Notes: generated from the letters alone by a model not told the origin. Shown: positions 1 through 9,460, counted from the first letter of the stretch. The stretch: DNA of 64,000 nucleotides from Roseateles amylovorans (GCF_025398155.2 NZ_CP104562.2:5084001-5148000), one strand, 5' to 3'. A program made the numbers and translations.

Positions 1-195
1 GGCTGGGTCTCGATGTTCGACCCGGTCGAGCTGGCGCGGGTGCTGCGCCTGCCGACCGGCAGCGAGCCGCTGGGGCTGCTGTGCCTCGGACCGGTGGACC
101 GCTTCTATGACCAGCCGATGCTGGAAGAAACCGGCTGGCGCCATCGCCGGCCGCTGAACGACATGTTGATGGAGACGCCTCGCGATGCAGATTGA
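1..195 (+). CDS. bluB: 5,6-dimethylbenzimidazole synthase, C-terminal fragment
   Basis: Only the last 64 residues are present; the reading frame is open from base 1, so the gene begins upstream of the window. The visible part has the typical BluB tail: a GWVS-FDP turn, a leucine-rich helix, LCLGPVDRFYDQPMLEETGW and a closing RPLNDML motif. BluB uses oxygen to break down reduced FMN into 5,6-dimethylbenzimidazole, the lower ligand of cobalamin. The stop overlaps the start of the adenosyltransferase gene by 11 bases, so the two are probably co-translated in a cobalamin operon. Family assignment is by motif and context. Confidence 0.82.
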   Translation, partial: GWVSMFDPVELARVLRLPTGSEPLGLLCLGPVDRFYDQPMLEETGWRHRRPLNDMLMETPRDAD

Positions 196-754
196 ACAAC
201 CGCCCGTGGACCGTGAACGGATCATTCCCAGCGGCGAGCGCCGCGGCCTGGTGCTGGTCCACACCGGCGACGGCAAAGGCAAGAGCACCGCGGCCTTCGG
301 CCTGGCGCTGCGCGCCCATGGCCGCGGCAAGGCGGTCAAGATCTACCAGTTCATGAAGGTGCCCAGCGCGCGCTTTGGCGAGCACCGGGTGTTTGAACAA
401 CTGGGCGTGCCCATCGAAGGACTCGGCGACGGCTTCTCCTGGAAGAGCAAGGACCTGGAGCACTCCGCGCAGTTGGCCCGCGATGGCTGGGCGCGCGCGC
501 GCGACACCATTCTGGGCGGCGAGCACTTCCTGGTGGTGCTGGACGAGATCATGTATCCGCTGCGCTACGGCTGGCTGCCGCTGGACCCGGTCCTGGCCAC
601 GTTGCGCGAACGACCCGCCCATGTCCATGTGGTGCTGACCGGCCGAAACGCCCCGCAGGAACTCATGGACCTGGCGGACACGGTCACTGAAATGGCCTTG
701 ATCAAACACCACTTCAAAGCGGGCGTCCCGGCCCAACGCGGCATCGAGGACTGA
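185..754 (+). CDS. cobO: cob(I)yrinic acid a,c-diamide adenosyltransferase
   Basis: The 189-residue product matches the CobO/BtuR family in length. A P-loop GDGKGKST sits at residues 28-35, followed by AAFGLALRAHGRG, and VVLDEIMYPLRYGWL gives the Walker-B-like segment near residue 120. The enzyme transfers the adenosyl group of ATP to the cobalt of cob(I)yrinate diamide in the cytoplasm. It starts inside the end of bluB and lies 113 bases before cbiB, in a run of cobalamin genes on the same strand. The C-terminus KAGVPAQRGIE(D/Y) is also typical of the family. Confidence 0.95.
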   Translation: MQIEQPPVDRERIIPSGERRGLVLVHTGDGKGKSTAAFGLALRAHGRGKAVKIYQFMKVPSARFGEHRVFEQLGVPIEGLGDGFSWKSKDLEHSAQLARDGWARARDTILGGEHFLVVLDEIMYPLRYGWLPLDPVLATLRERPAHVHVVLTGRNAPQELMDLADTVTEMALIKHHFKAGVPAQRGIED

Positions 755-867
755 GGCCGGCGCGCCCGTGCTGCCTCCGCCTCTGCGCGGCCCGCAGCCC
801 GGCACGCGGCCCGACGCTCCGCCCCCTGCTTCCATCGCCTCGCAACCGGATCCCGACAACACACCCA

Positions 868-1818
868 ATGAGCTGGCTCTTTCCCTTGTCCATGTTGATG
901 GCGCTGAGCGTGGATCGCCTGTGGGGCGAGCCGCCGACCTGGGCGCATCCGGTGGTGGCCATGGGTCGCTACCTGGGGCTGTTCAAGCAACGGCTGTGCA
1001 ACCTGGCGCCACAGATGGCCTTCGTGGCGGGCGCACTGGCCTGGCTGGCGGGCGCCGCAGGGGTCATCGCCTTGGCGCTGGTGATCGAGCAATTGATCTG
1101 GCTCGGGCTCACGCCGTGGGCGGGCCCCGGGCACCTCATCGCCGCCGGCCTGCTGATGGGTCTGCTGCTCAAGCCCTTGCTGGCTTGGCGGATGCTGCGC
1201 GAGGAGGTCGCCGAGGTGGAAGTGGCCCTGACGCGGTCGCTGGAAGACGGCCAGAGCCAGCTCGCCCGCCTGGTGAGCCGCGACACGCGTGTGCTCAGCG
1301 CCGTGGAGGTGCGGGAAACGGCCATCGAAACCCTGGCCGAGAACCTGAATGACTCGGTCATCGCGCCGCTGTTCTGGTTTGCCATCGCCGGTCTGCCCGG
1401 GGCGGCGCTCTATCGATTCGCCAACACGGCCGATGCGATGTGGGGCTACCGCGGCCGATGGGAATGGGCCGGCAAATGGGCCGCACGCGCCGACGATCTG
1501 ATGTCGTGGATCCCCGCACGCCTGACCGGGCTGGCCCTGATCGTCACCCGCCCCGCCCACCTGGGGCGCCTGCTCCCGCGGCTGTGGCGCGAAGCCGGCC
1601 GCACGCCCTCGCCCAACGGGGGCTGGCCGATGGGCGCCATGGCGCTGCGGCTGGACCGCCGACTGAGCAAACCCGGGCATTACTGCCTGCATGCGGACGG
1701 TGGCGAAGTGCGCGCGGGAGATGGCGTCGTCGCCCAGCGGCTGGCGTCGCAGGCCCTGGTTCTGTTGACGGTGGTGATGGCGGCTGCGGCCGCCGGAATG
1801 AGAGGCGCATGGTGGTGA
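868..1818 (+). CDS. cbiB: adenosylcobinamide-phosphate synthase
   Basis: This 316-residue integral membrane protein joins aminopropanol phosphate (or aminopropanol) to adenosylcobyric acid. Family marks are the N-terminal DRLWGEPPTWAHPVVAMG, the LAENLNDSVIAPLFWFAIAGLPGAALYRFANTAD core near residues 152-192, and WGYRG. Several hydrophobic segments (about 5-20, 50-80, 85-110 and a C-terminal helix) agree with a polytopic protein. The end overlaps the next gene, a threonine-phosphate decarboxylase that supplies the substrate, by 10 bases. Also named cobD in the Pseudomonas denitrificans scheme. Confidence 0.95.
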   Translation: MSWLFPLSMLMALSVDRLWGEPPTWAHPVVAMGRYLGLFKQRLCNLAPQMAFVAGALAWLAGAAGVIALALVIEQLIWLGLTPWAGPGHLIAAGLLMGLLLKPLLAWRMLREEVAEVEVALTRSLEDGQSQLARLVSRDTRVLSAVEVRETAIETLAENLNDSVIAPLFWFAIAGLPGAALYRFANTADAMWGYRGRWEWAGKWAARADDLMSWIPARLTGLALIVTRPAHLGRLLPRLWREAGRTPSPNGGWPMGAMALRLDRRLSKPGHYCLHADGGEVRAGDGVVAQRLASQALVLLTVVMAAAAAGMRGAWW

Positions 1819-2858
1819 GCATCGTCCACGGCGGCACCGACAACGGGCCCCCGATCCTGCATGACTTCTCGACCAACGGTCACCCGCTGGGGCCGCCGCC
1901 GCTGGCGATGGATGCGGTGCTCAAGGCCGATCGGCTGCGCTATCCGGATCCGTCGTATGCAGCCCTGCGTGAATGCCTCGGCAACTGGCATGACGTGGAT
2001 CCCTCGCGGGTGCTGCCGTGTGCGGGCGGCTCGGAGGCGATCCGTCGGCTGAGCCTGGCGGCGCTGCTGGAGGGCGTCACCACCGTGTGCGTGCCGCAGC
2101 CCGGATTTGCCGACTACGGCGTGGCGGCCGAGGTGCTGGGGCTGACGGTGCGAGGCTACTCGGACGCGGCCGGACTGGCGACACTGCTCGACCAGTTGGA
2201 TCGACGCGCGCTGGTGTGGGTCTGCGATCCCTGCAATCCGACCGGAGCCAGCTTCACCGTCGCCGAATGGCTGGCCCTGGACGTCGCCTTGCAGCGGCAT
2301 GACTCCCGACTGGTGGTGGACCAGGCCTATGAGCCGCTGCGTTTGGTCGGCAGCAACGCGCTGCCGGCGGTCCTGTCGGACCGGGCCTGGCGGATGATGT
2401 GTCCCAACAAGGCCCTGGGACTGACCGGCGTGCGCGGGGCCTATCTGCTGGCGCCTCGGGCCGATGACGGCACGGAGCGACTGCTCGCGCTGGCGTCCAG
2501 TTGGGTGCTGTCGTCCGAAGGCCAGGCGATGCTGATGGCCTGGACCTTGCCCGCAGTGCAGTCGCAGTTGCGTGAATCACTGCAGGTGCTGCGCGACTGG
2601 CAAGGCATCCAGTGGCGACGGCTGGCCTCGCTGGGCATGCGCCAGCGCGCCGGCAGCGTCGCCAACTTCTGGCTGGCCCGGCTGCCCAGCACCGACCATC
2701 GAACCGCCGCCGAGCAACTGGCCCGATTGCGGGCCCAGGGCATCAAGCTGCGGGATGCGAGCTCATTCGGCATGCCGGGCTGGGTGCGGCTGTCGGTGCA
2801 GGCGCCACCGGCGCTGGAAGCGCTGGTGCTGGCGCTCGGGCCGATGCTGGACGTGTGA
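1809..2858 (+). CDS. cobD: L-threonine-O-3-phosphate decarboxylase (PLP enzyme)
   Basis: The 349-residue product is a fold-type I aminotransferase-like protein. It has FSTNGHPLGPP at the N-terminus, CDPCNPTGASF for cofactor binding, and the PLP lysine in MCPNKALGLTGVRGAY. This family makes aminopropanol phosphate for the nucleotide loop of cobalamin. The start is the ATG overlapping the cbiB stop; the same frame stays open much further upstream but without homology. It is named cobC in the Pseudomonas denitrificans scheme. Position between cbiB and cobQ supports the cobalamin role over an amino-acid aminotransferase. Confidence 0.9.
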   Translation: MVVSIVHGGTDNGPPILHDFSTNGHPLGPPPLAMDAVLKADRLRYPDPSYAALRECLGNWHDVDPSRVLPCAGGSEAIRRLSLAALLEGVTTVCVPQPGFADYGVAAEVLGLTVRGYSDAAGLATLLDQLDRRALVWVCDPCNPTGASFTVAEWLALDVALQRHDSRLVVDQAYEPLRLVGSNALPAVLSDRAWRMMCPNKALGLTGVRGAYLLAPRADDGTERLLALASSWVLSSEGQAMLMAWTLPAVQSQLRESLQVLRDWQGIQWRRLASLGMRQRAGSVANFWLARLPSTDHRTAAEQLARLRAQGIKLRDASSFGMPGWVRLSVQAPPALEALVLALGPMLDV

Positions 2859-2927
2859 CCCTGGCCACGGCTTCGCGCGCCGCGCCTTCCCATCCCCCTT
2901 ACCTCTCATCGATCAGGACCCCACCTC

Positions 2928-4418
2928 ATGAGCACCCCCACTCGCCGCGCCCGTGCGGTCATGGTGCTGGGCACCACCAGCGGCGCCGGCAAGAGCTTCC
3001 TGACGACCGCGCTGTGCCGCTGGTATGCGCGGCAGGGCCTGAAGGTGGCCCCGTTCAAGGCGCAGAACATGAGCAACAACGCCCGGGTGGTGCCAGGTCT
3101 GAACGGGCGTCAGGGCGAGATCGGCTCGGCGCAATACTTCCAGGCGCTGGCCGCGCGGGCACGGCCGGACGTGCGGATGAATCCGGTGCTGCTCAAGCCG
3201 GAAAAGGACACCGCCTCGCAGGTGGTGGTGCTGGGCGAAGTGGACGAGGCCCTGACCCGCGCCCCTTGGCGAGCCCGCAGCGCGCACTTGTGGGAGGCCG
3301 CCCGCGGCGCGCTTCAGGCGCTGATGGCGGAGAACGATGTGGTGGTCATCGAAGGCGCCGGCTCGCCCGCCGAGATCAATCTGCATGACAGCGACTATGT
3401 GAACATGCGCACCGCACTGGCGGCCCGCGCCGCCTGCCTGCTGGTGACCGACATCGACCGCGGCGGTGCCTTCGCCCATCTCTTCGGCACCCATCAGTTG
3501 CTGCCGCCCGACGAGCGCGCGCTGATCCGCGGCTTCGTGCTCAACCGCTTCCGCGGTGATGCGGCGCTGCTGTCGCCGGGACCGGAGATGCTGCAGTCGA
3601 TGACCGGCGTGCCCACGCTGGCCACCTTGCCGATGTGGCGCGGCCACGGCCTGCCGGAGGAGGACGGCGTCTTTGACGATCGACCCTCCGGCGACGGCAC
3701 GACCACGCTGCGCATCGCCGTGGTGGCGTATCCGCGGCTGTCCAACCTCGATGAATTCCAGCCCTTGCGCAGCCTGGCCGGCGTGCGCCTGAGCTGGGCC
3801 CGCACGCCGGCGGAGCTGGACGGCGTCGACTGGATCATCCTGCCCGGCTCCAAGGCCGTCGCGGCCGATCTGGCGTGGCTGCGGGCGCAGCAGCTCGATG
3901 GCGTCATTGCCGCGCATGCCGCGGCCGGCCGACCGGTGCTGGGCATCTGCGGCGGGCTGCAGATGCTGGGCGAAGCCCTGATCGATCCCCACGGGCTGGA
4001 CGGCAATGCGCCGGGCCTGGGCCTGCTGCCGCTGGTCACCCAGTTCGAGCGCGACAAGCTGCTGAGGGAGGTCGAGGTCCGGTTCGCCCCGACGCTGGCC
4101 GCACCATGGTCGGCGCTCCAGGGCCAGCCGGCGCGCGGTTACGAGATTCACCACGGCCGCACTGCGCAGCATCCCTCGTTGTCCGAGGCCACGCCGGTGC
4201 TGTTCGATGCGCACGGCCAGCCGCTGGGCTGGCAGCAGGGGTCGGTGATGGGCCACTATCTGCACGGCCTGTTCGAGGACGACCGCGCGCTGGCGGCGCT
4301 GTTCAGCCGGCCGGTCCGACCGCTGGAGCGCGTCTTCGACGAGCTCGCCGACTACATCGACCGGCACTTTCCGCCTGGCGTGCTGATGGACCTGCTCCAA
4401 CCGGGCGCCACCGAGTGA
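2928..4418 (+). CDS. cobQ: adenosylcobyric acid synthase (glutamine-hydrolysing)
   Basis: The 496-residue length is normal for CobQ/CbiP. The N-terminal dethiobiotin-synthetase-like domain starts with VMVLGTTSGAGKSFLTTALCR and continues with FKAQNMSNNA. The C-terminal class-I-type glutaminase domain has VLGICGGLQMLG with the nucleophilic cysteine and GHYLHGLFED with the histidine. The enzyme amidates four side chains of adenosylcobyrinate a,c-diamide using glutamine and ATP. It follows cobD after 69 bases, in the cobalamin operon. Confidence 0.96.
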   Translation: MSTPTRRARAVMVLGTTSGAGKSFLTTALCRWYARQGLKVAPFKAQNMSNNARVVPGLNGRQGEIGSAQYFQALAARARPDVRMNPVLLKPEKDTASQVVVLGEVDEALTRAPWRARSAHLWEAARGALQALMAENDVVVIEGAGSPAEINLHDSDYVNMRTALAARAACLLVTDIDRGGAFAHLFGTHQLLPPDERALIRGFVLNRFRGDAALLSPGPEMLQSMTGVPTLATLPMWRGHGLPEEDGVFDDRPSGDGTTTLRIAVVAYPRLSNLDEFQPLRSLAGVRLSWARTPAELDGVDWIILPGSKAVAADLAWLRAQQLDGVIAAHAAAGRPVLGICGGLQMLGEALIDPHGLDGNAPGLGLLPLVTQFERDKLLREVEVRFAPTLAAPWSALQGQPARGYEIHHGRTAQHPSLSEATPVLFDAHGQPLGWQQGSVMGHYLHGLFEDDRALAALFSRPVRPLERVFDELADYIDRHFPPGVLMDLLQPGATE

Positions 4419-4728
4419 TTTCCCCGACATCCGCCGCCGTCCTTGACGCGTTCCGCTTGCGCGGACGGCGAGACAAGGTTGTCATTCTCAAGTCGCCCGC
4501 GTCGTTGGCGCTGTCGCTGCAGGCGATGCTGTCGATTCAATCCACGCCGTCCAAGCCGTCCACGCCGTCCACCTCGTTCAAGTTGTTCAAGCTGTACAGG
4601 GCGCTGCCGCCAGACACCTCCTTCCCGCGATGCCCGCCATGGAGGCGGTCGCTTTGGGGCGATGTGACTGAGCGTCTCGCCCGCTTCGCGGCTGCCTCCC
4701 CTTTCGCGTCCTCCTCCGTCTCCCCGCC
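4419..4728 (+). other. cobQ-cobT spacer, no gene seen
   Basis: This 310-base gap separates two cobalamin genes on the same strand. It contains a short imperfect tandem repeat of a CCGTCCACG-like unit at about 4546-4578 and a GTTCAAG(C/T)TGT doublet just after it. No credible ORF, cobalamin riboswitch or terminator with a T-run was found. Neighbouring spacers in this genome carry similar short repeats. Confidence 0.6.
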
Positions 4729-5772
4729 ATGACCACTCAAGACCTGATCCCCGAGATTCCGTCCCTGCTCGACACCCGCCTGGAAGCCGCCCTGCGCCAC
4801 CGCATCGACCGCAAGACCAAGCCTTTGGGTGCGCTGGGCCGGCTGGAGACCCTGATGCTGCGCCTGGGCCTGATCCTGGGCACCGAGACGCCGACCCTGG
4901 AGGATCCGCAGTTGATGGTGTTCGCCGCCGATCACGGGCTGGCGGCACACGGCGTCTCGGCCTATCCGTCCGACGTGACCTGGCAGATGGTGGAGAACTT
5001 CCTGGCCGGCGGCGCGGCGGTGTCGGTGCTGGCCCGCCAGCACGGGTTGACGCTGAGCGTGGTCGACGCCGGGGTGCGTCACACCTTTCAGCCGCGCCCG
5101 GGGTTGTTGATCGCCAAGATCGCCATGGGCAGTGCCGACATGCTGGCCGGCCCCGCGATGAGCACGGAGGAATGCGCCACGGCGGTGGCCGCCGGCAAGA
5201 CGCTGCTGCAGAAGCGGCCGGGCAATGTGCTGCTGCTCGGTGAGATGGGCATCGGCAACACCTCGGCGGCCTCGCTGCTGCTGGCGCGGCTGGGCGGTTA
5301 TCCGCTGACGGACTGCGTGGGCCGCGGCACCGGGCTGGACGACACGCAGCTGCGGCACAAGCTGGACGTGCTGACCCGCGCGATGCAGCGCCATCCGCGG
5401 GCCAACGAGCCCCTGGCGGCCCTGGCCGCACTGGGCGGTCTGGAGATCGCGATGATGGTCGGCGCGGTGCTGCAGGCGGCAGTGGAACGGCGGGTCATCG
5501 TGGTGGACGGCTTCATCACCGGGGCCGCGGTCCTGGTGGCGGCCAAGCTGCGCCCGGCGGTGCTGGAGCGCTGCGTCTTTGCCCACCGCTCCCATGAGTC
5601 GGGCCATCGGCTGATGCTGGAAACCCTGCGGGCGGATCCGCTGCTGGACCTCGGCCTGCGGCTGGGCGAAGGCTCCGGCGCGGCCCTGGCCTGGCCGCTG
5701 CTGGCGTCGGCCTGCAAGGTGCTGGCCGAGATGGCGAGCTTCGATACCGCCGGCGTGAGCGACAAGCACTGA
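4729..5772 (+). CDS. cobT: nicotinate-nucleotide--dimethylbenzimidazole phosphoribosyltransferase
   Basis: The 347-residue product has the family's usual length. It shows RIDRKTKPLGALGRLE near the N-terminus, VFAADHGLAAHGVSAYP, GEMGIGNTSAA, and the catalytic-glutamate region LGLRLGEGSGAALAWPL near residue 310. It makes alpha-ribazole phosphate from dimethylbenzimidazole and nicotinate mononucleotide, which links it to bluB at the start of the window. It is the last recognisable gene of this cobalamin block; cobS and the alpha-ribazole phosphatase lie near 27-28.5 kb. Confidence 0.96.
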   Translation: MTTQDLIPEIPSLLDTRLEAALRHRIDRKTKPLGALGRLETLMLRLGLILGTETPTLEDPQLMVFAADHGLAAHGVSAYPSDVTWQMVENFLAGGAAVSVLARQHGLTLSVVDAGVRHTFQPRPGLLIAKIAMGSADMLAGPAMSTEECATAVAAGKTLLQKRPGNVLLLGEMGIGNTSAASLLLARLGGYPLTDCVGRGTGLDDTQLRHKLDVLTRAMQRHPRANEPLAALAALGGLEIAMMVGAVLQAAVERRVIVVDGFITGAAVLVAAKLRPAVLERCVFAHRSHESGHRLMLETLRADPLLDLGLRLGEGSGAALAWPLLASACKVLAEMASFDTAGVSDKH

Positions 5773-5826
5773 GTCGCACCGACCCGGCGCGGCGCGGGAG
5801 CGCCAGCCGGTCCGCCGCGAGCCCCT

Positions 5827-7923
5827 TCAGATCCGCGGACGCAACCGAAGTTCCGGCAGCGGTTTGGGCGCGCGGGTTCCGGGGTGCAATCCGGCGCCGC
5901 GCACCGCCGTCGTCATCGCCACCCGTTTGGAGATGCCGAGCAGCGCCTCCATCGACCAATGCGCCAGACCGGCCTGGGAGACATGCAAGCCGTCGTCGGC
6001 ATCGATGTCCAGCTTGCCCAGCCCGTGGAAGCGATAGGTCGGTGGCCCGTAGGGGCCGGTGAAGAAGCGGTCGTAGTCGCTGGGGGTCTCGGCGAGTTGA
6101 CTGACCGAGCGCGACATCTCGGCGGCCGCTTCGGCATAGGCGGCCAGCGTGAGGCGCAATCGGATCGCCTGGTGGTTCTCCCAATCCATCGGTGACGGCA
6201 TGGCCCCCGCCGGCCACTTCGCCGGATTGCCGAAGCGGATGACGAATTCGCGGCCCGCCTCGCGACCGTAATCGGTCAGTGTCTGGATGAGTGCCGGCGG
6301 CATGGTGAGGTTCAGGCCGCCCTCCTGCTCGTTCAGCCGGATCAGACCGATGCGGTCGCGGAATCCCGGCATGTGGGTGAGCGATTCATGGTTCCAGTCC
6401 TTCGCCACCGAGAACACGGTGCCCAGGAAGGCCGCAATGCGCGACAGGCCGGATCCGCTGCCCAGGTGACGCCAGTACGGCATCATCGCGTCGCCGTTGT
6501 TGCGCGGGAACACGACCCGTGCGGCACCGGGCGGCGCGTCTGCGTCCAGGCTGCCGAGGTCCAGCCCGAAGGTGGGCCGGGTGGGCAGCGGGGTGTCGAA
6601 GAAATGGATCGGGAAGTTCGAGCCCACGCCGCCATCGGTGAACCAGCACGCACGCGGTGCGGGACGCTCGCGGCGCTCCGGATGCCGTCGCCAGGCGGCG
6701 ACTTCACGGAAGTCCACCGCATGCAGCGGGATGGCGCTGAGCAGGATCGGGAAGCTCAGGCTCATGCGCACCGCGACGATCACCGGCAGGTCGTCGGGCG
6801 ACGGCAGCCGGTGCAGGCCACCGAAGTCGATTTCACCCAGCAGGCGGTTGTCGCTGTCGGCATTGAAGGGCCGGGGATTCGCCACCATCCAGTCGACCAC
6901 CGAGGCGGGAAACAGCCGCCGGAATTCCTGTTCATCGAAGGCGAACTGGTTGTTCTCCTTGACGATGTTGTCGTTGCGAAAGGGAAGGCGGAACGGGCGC
7001 CCCAGCGTCAGGCAGGTGGTCATCACCTCCAGATCGATGCCCTGGGCCTTGAGGTCGCCAAAGGTCAGCGGCTTGCCTGGATTCAATTGGGCCTGACCGC
7101 TGAGCCGGTCCAGGTAGGCCGTCAGCCAGGCGGTGAGCGTGTCGTCGGGATGGGGCTGACCCGGCTCGGCCATGCCGGTACAAACGCCGAAAAAGTTGCC
7201 GGGCAAGGTGCGCAGCACCGTGCGGAAAGTCAGGAACACCGATAACCCCGCCGCCAGCACGGCCACCCCGGCCACGATCAGCACCGCCCAGGCCAGCGAG
7301 AGCGGCTCCGGCGGCAACTGGCGCACCGCACAGGCGGCCCACACGGCCGCCAGCAAGGTGATCCACCAGTGATGCATCAGCAGCACCGACAAGGCCGTCA
7401 CCGTACGCCGGACCATGCCCTTGCGCCCGAGGCTGGCGGTGAACGCCTGGAACAGCGGCCGCAGCGCCGGCAGGGGTCGGAAGAACGCCAGCAGACGCGT
7501 CCCCCCGCTGGCCGCCCGGCCGCCCAGGAAGGCGGGCAGCGTCTCCAGCTCGGCAAACGGATCGGTGCCCGGGGGCAGTGAGGCCTGACGTTGGCGACCG
7601 CATTCGGCAGCCGCCGCAGCCGCCGCCGCCATCGCGCCCGCACTGGTCCCACCAATGGAGCGCAGGCGAAAGGCTTTCGCAATCTCCACGATCGCCAGCG
7701 GATAGACCACGCCGCTGGTGATGCCGCCTTTCATGACCAGGTCGCACTCCTGGGCATAGGCGGCCGGGGCTTCCAGGGATCTCGGTGCCGCAGCAGCGGC
7801 ATCTGCGTCCACCTGCGATGGCGGGTCGTTGTCTTTGTGGTTCGTCTCGTTGTTCGTCTCGTTGTTCGTCTCGTTGTTCGTCTCGTTGTTCGTCTCGTTG
7901 TTCGTCTCGTTATGCGGCGACAT
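5827..7923 (-). CDS. patatin-like phospholipase family protein with repeat-coded N-terminus
   Basis: The 698-residue product carries a patatin lipase core: MKGGITSGVVYPLAIVE near residues 64-80, the nucleophile elbow GTSAG at 92-96 with Ser94, and the catalytic Asp in CWFTDGGVGSNFPIHFF near residue 430. Two or three hydrophobic segments at about 175-240 interrupt the domain and suggest membrane attachment. The first 30 residues are six NETN tetrapeptides coded by a perfect 12-base repeat. A strong AAGGAGG lies just upstream of the chosen ATG. It probably hydrolyses acyl ester bonds of membrane lipids; the substrate is unknown. It is convergent with cobT and not part of the cobalamin set. Confidence 0.85.
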   Translation of the reverse strand: MSPHNETNNETNNETNNETNNETNNETNHKDNDPPSQVDADAAAAAPRSLEAPAAYAQECDLVMKGGITSGVVYPLAIVEIAKAFRLRSIGGTSAGAMAAAAAAAAECGRQRQASLPPGTDPFAELETLPAFLGGRAASGGTRLLAFFRPLPALRPLFQAFTASLGRKGMVRRTVTALSVLLMHHWWITLLAAVWAACAVRQLPPEPLSLAWAVLIVAGVAVLAAGLSVFLTFRTVLRTLPGNFFGVCTGMAEPGQPHPDDTLTAWLTAYLDRLSGQAQLNPGKPLTFGDLKAQGIDLEVMTTCLTLGRPFRLPFRNDNIVKENNQFAFDEQEFRRLFPASVVDWMVANPRPFNADSDNRLLGEIDFGGLHRLPSPDDLPVIVAVRMSLSFPILLSAIPLHAVDFREVAAWRRHPERRERPAPRACWFTDGGVGSNFPIHFFDTPLPTRPTFGLDLGSLDADAPPGAARVVFPRNNGDAMMPYWRHLGSGSGLSRIAAFLGTVFSVAKDWNHESLTHMPGFRDRIGLIRLNEQEGGLNLTMPPALIQTLTDYGREAGREFVIRFGNPAKWPAGAMPSPMDWENHQAIRLRLTLAAYAEAAAEMSRSVSQLAETPSDYDRFFTGPYGPPTYRFHGLGKLDIDADDGLHVSQAGLAHWSMEALLGISKRVAMTTAVRGAGLHPGTRAPKPLPELRLRPRI
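7840..7911 (-). repeat. Six perfect 12-bp tandem repeats in the patatin-like gene
   Basis: The unit read on + is GTTCGTCTCGTT, present six times without a mismatch. Read on the coding strand it encodes NETN repeated from residue 5. The unit is a multiple of three, so slippage would change the length of the protein's N-terminus without shifting the frame. Confidence 0.95.
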
Positions 7924-8180
7924 GCGGCCTCCTTCAATTTCGCAGGCCGTCGAATGTCAAGCGAGCGAATGGGCCGACTGCTCATTCGCGGGGGTGTCCC
8001 GGGCCCACGACATGCCCCGCAAAAGCGCAGTCACGGGCGAATGGATCGCCCGCCGGTCGCCAGCAGGCCATCTGTGGGTGGAAACACCTGTCGCTTGGCA
8101 AGCATGTCACCTGAAATCAGCGACAAGACGGCCCACCACGCTCTCTTACTGTACCGGTCTCAAACTTTTGGAGTCTCGTC

Positions 8181-9074
8181 ATGAAACGCGTGTTGACCGC
8201 CTGTCTCTGGTTGCTTTCGGCCGGCCTGGCCCAAGCCCAACCCCAACAATCCCAATCGCAGCAGATCTCTGCCGGCAGTCTGATGGACAGCCGCCAATCG
8301 GCCAATGGCGCTGAACTGTCGTCTCACCTGAGCCAGTCCGGCCAGGATCCCACCGGCGGCGCCTACACGGTCGGCGCGGATGCGACCTCCGCGATCACCG
8401 CCGGCACCCTGCGCGGCTCGGTGCACGCCAGCTTCGACGGCACCGCGTCGTCGCATGCCACCGTCACCGCCCAGCAGTGGGACACGCTCACCTTCAACGG
8501 CGGCACCCAGGGCGACACCTTGCTGGTGCACTACAGCATCGTCGTGGTGGGTTCTGCCGCCATTGATGTGCAGCCCACACTCACACTGCCGGGCGTGCCG
8601 AATGATGCGGGCTTCTCCCGCTGGCAGATCGCCCACAACTTGGGCCAAGGCTGGGCCAGCGCCGAAAGCACGACCGTGGTGGGCTATGACGGCACCAAGA
8701 CGGTCACCAACTCCCGCAATCAAAGCGGCACCAATGAACAGGTCTACGGACGCATGGACTTCGTGGGCACGGTCACTTCGGGCGATCCGACCTCGTTCTA
8801 CATGTACCTGATGGCCGAGACCTCGCTCAATCTGTATGGCGCGCACACCCGCGGCAACGGCGGCGTCGACCTCAGCCAGTCGGTGTATTGGGGCGGCATC
8901 TCCGAAGTCACGACCTGGGACGGCCAGGTGGTGCCTTACAGCGTGGCGTCTCAATCCGGCGCCAATTACGCGTTGTCCTTTGGACCGGCCTCGACAGCCC
9001 CGGAACCATCTACCGTGGTGCTGATGCTGCTGGGCGCTCTGGTGCTGGGCTGGCGCGTGCGTCGTCGCCACTGA
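8181..9074 (+). CDS. PEP-CTERM sorting domain-containing secreted protein
   Basis: The 297-residue product has a signal peptide of about 20 residues (MKRVLTACLWLLSAGLAQAQ) and a C-terminal sorting signal: PEP at 274-276, a hydrophobic stretch VVLMLLGALVLGW, and the basic tail RVRRRH. Such proteins are exported and then processed by exosortase in EPS-producing Gram-negatives. The middle is rich in Ser, Thr and Gly with beta-type character and has no domain I recognise. A GGAG lies 7 bases before the ATG, with a TACTGT -10-like element at 8149. No exosortase or EPS gene is in this window. Confidence 0.85.
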   Translation: MKRVLTACLWLLSAGLAQAQPQQSQSQQISAGSLMDSRQSANGAELSSHLSQSGQDPTGGAYTVGADATSAITAGTLRGSVHASFDGTASSHATVTAQQWDTLTFNGGTQGDTLLVHYSIVVVGSAAIDVQPTLTLPGVPNDAGFSRWQIAHNLGQGWASAESTTVVGYDGTKTVTNSRNQSGTNEQVYGRMDFVGTVTSGDPTSFYMYLMAETSLNLYGAHTRGNGGVDLSQSVYWGGISEVTTWDGQVVPYSVASQSGANYALSFGPASTAPEPSTVVLMLLGALVLGWRVRRRH

Positions 9075-9160
9075 CACGGCCCGTTCCCTCGGCCCGGGTC
9101 GCAGGACCCTCGATTGCCGCTCATCCTGGCACTGCTTGCCCACCCACCCCAGGAGTTCCC

Positions 9161-9355
9161 ATGAGCGCACCCCGACCATCCAAGGATTACCCGCCCGGCC
9201 TGCAGGGCGGCATGGAACACGATGAGGACGCGCATCGCGTCGGCGAGACCGGCCAGACCGGTCCGGAAGCCACCGGCGACATCCAGCGCGGCCATCCGGA
9301 ATGGCGTGAAACGCCACCGCCCAACGACAAGAAGGACGCGGGACGCGGCACCTGA
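9161..9355 (+). CDS. small hydrophilic hypothetical protein
   Basis: A 64-residue ORF with an AGGAG ribosome-binding site 6 bases before its ATG. The sequence is highly charged and rich in Gly, Pro, Glu and Asp, with no signal peptide or membrane helix, and looks disordered. It follows the PEP-CTERM gene on the same strand after 86 bases. I do not recognise the family. The good ribosome-binding site is the main reason to accept it. Confidence 0.55.
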   Translation: MSAPRPSKDYPPGLQGGMEHDEDAHRVGETGQTGPEATGDIQRGHPEWRETPPPNDKKDAGRGT

Positions 9356-9460
9356 GTCGACGGTGATCGCCACAGCGACCCAACCGCAAGAAGCGAAAGA
9401 AGCGACGGCAGGCACGAGCCGAACGGCAGTGCCGATCGCGCGTGCCAGCCGCGACAGCGA

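Noticed and set aside
7829..8314. Plus-strand ORF with VSLF repeats
   Set aside because: It is the complement of the NETN-coding repeat in the patatin-like gene, which has a strong ribosome-binding site and conserved catalytic motifs.
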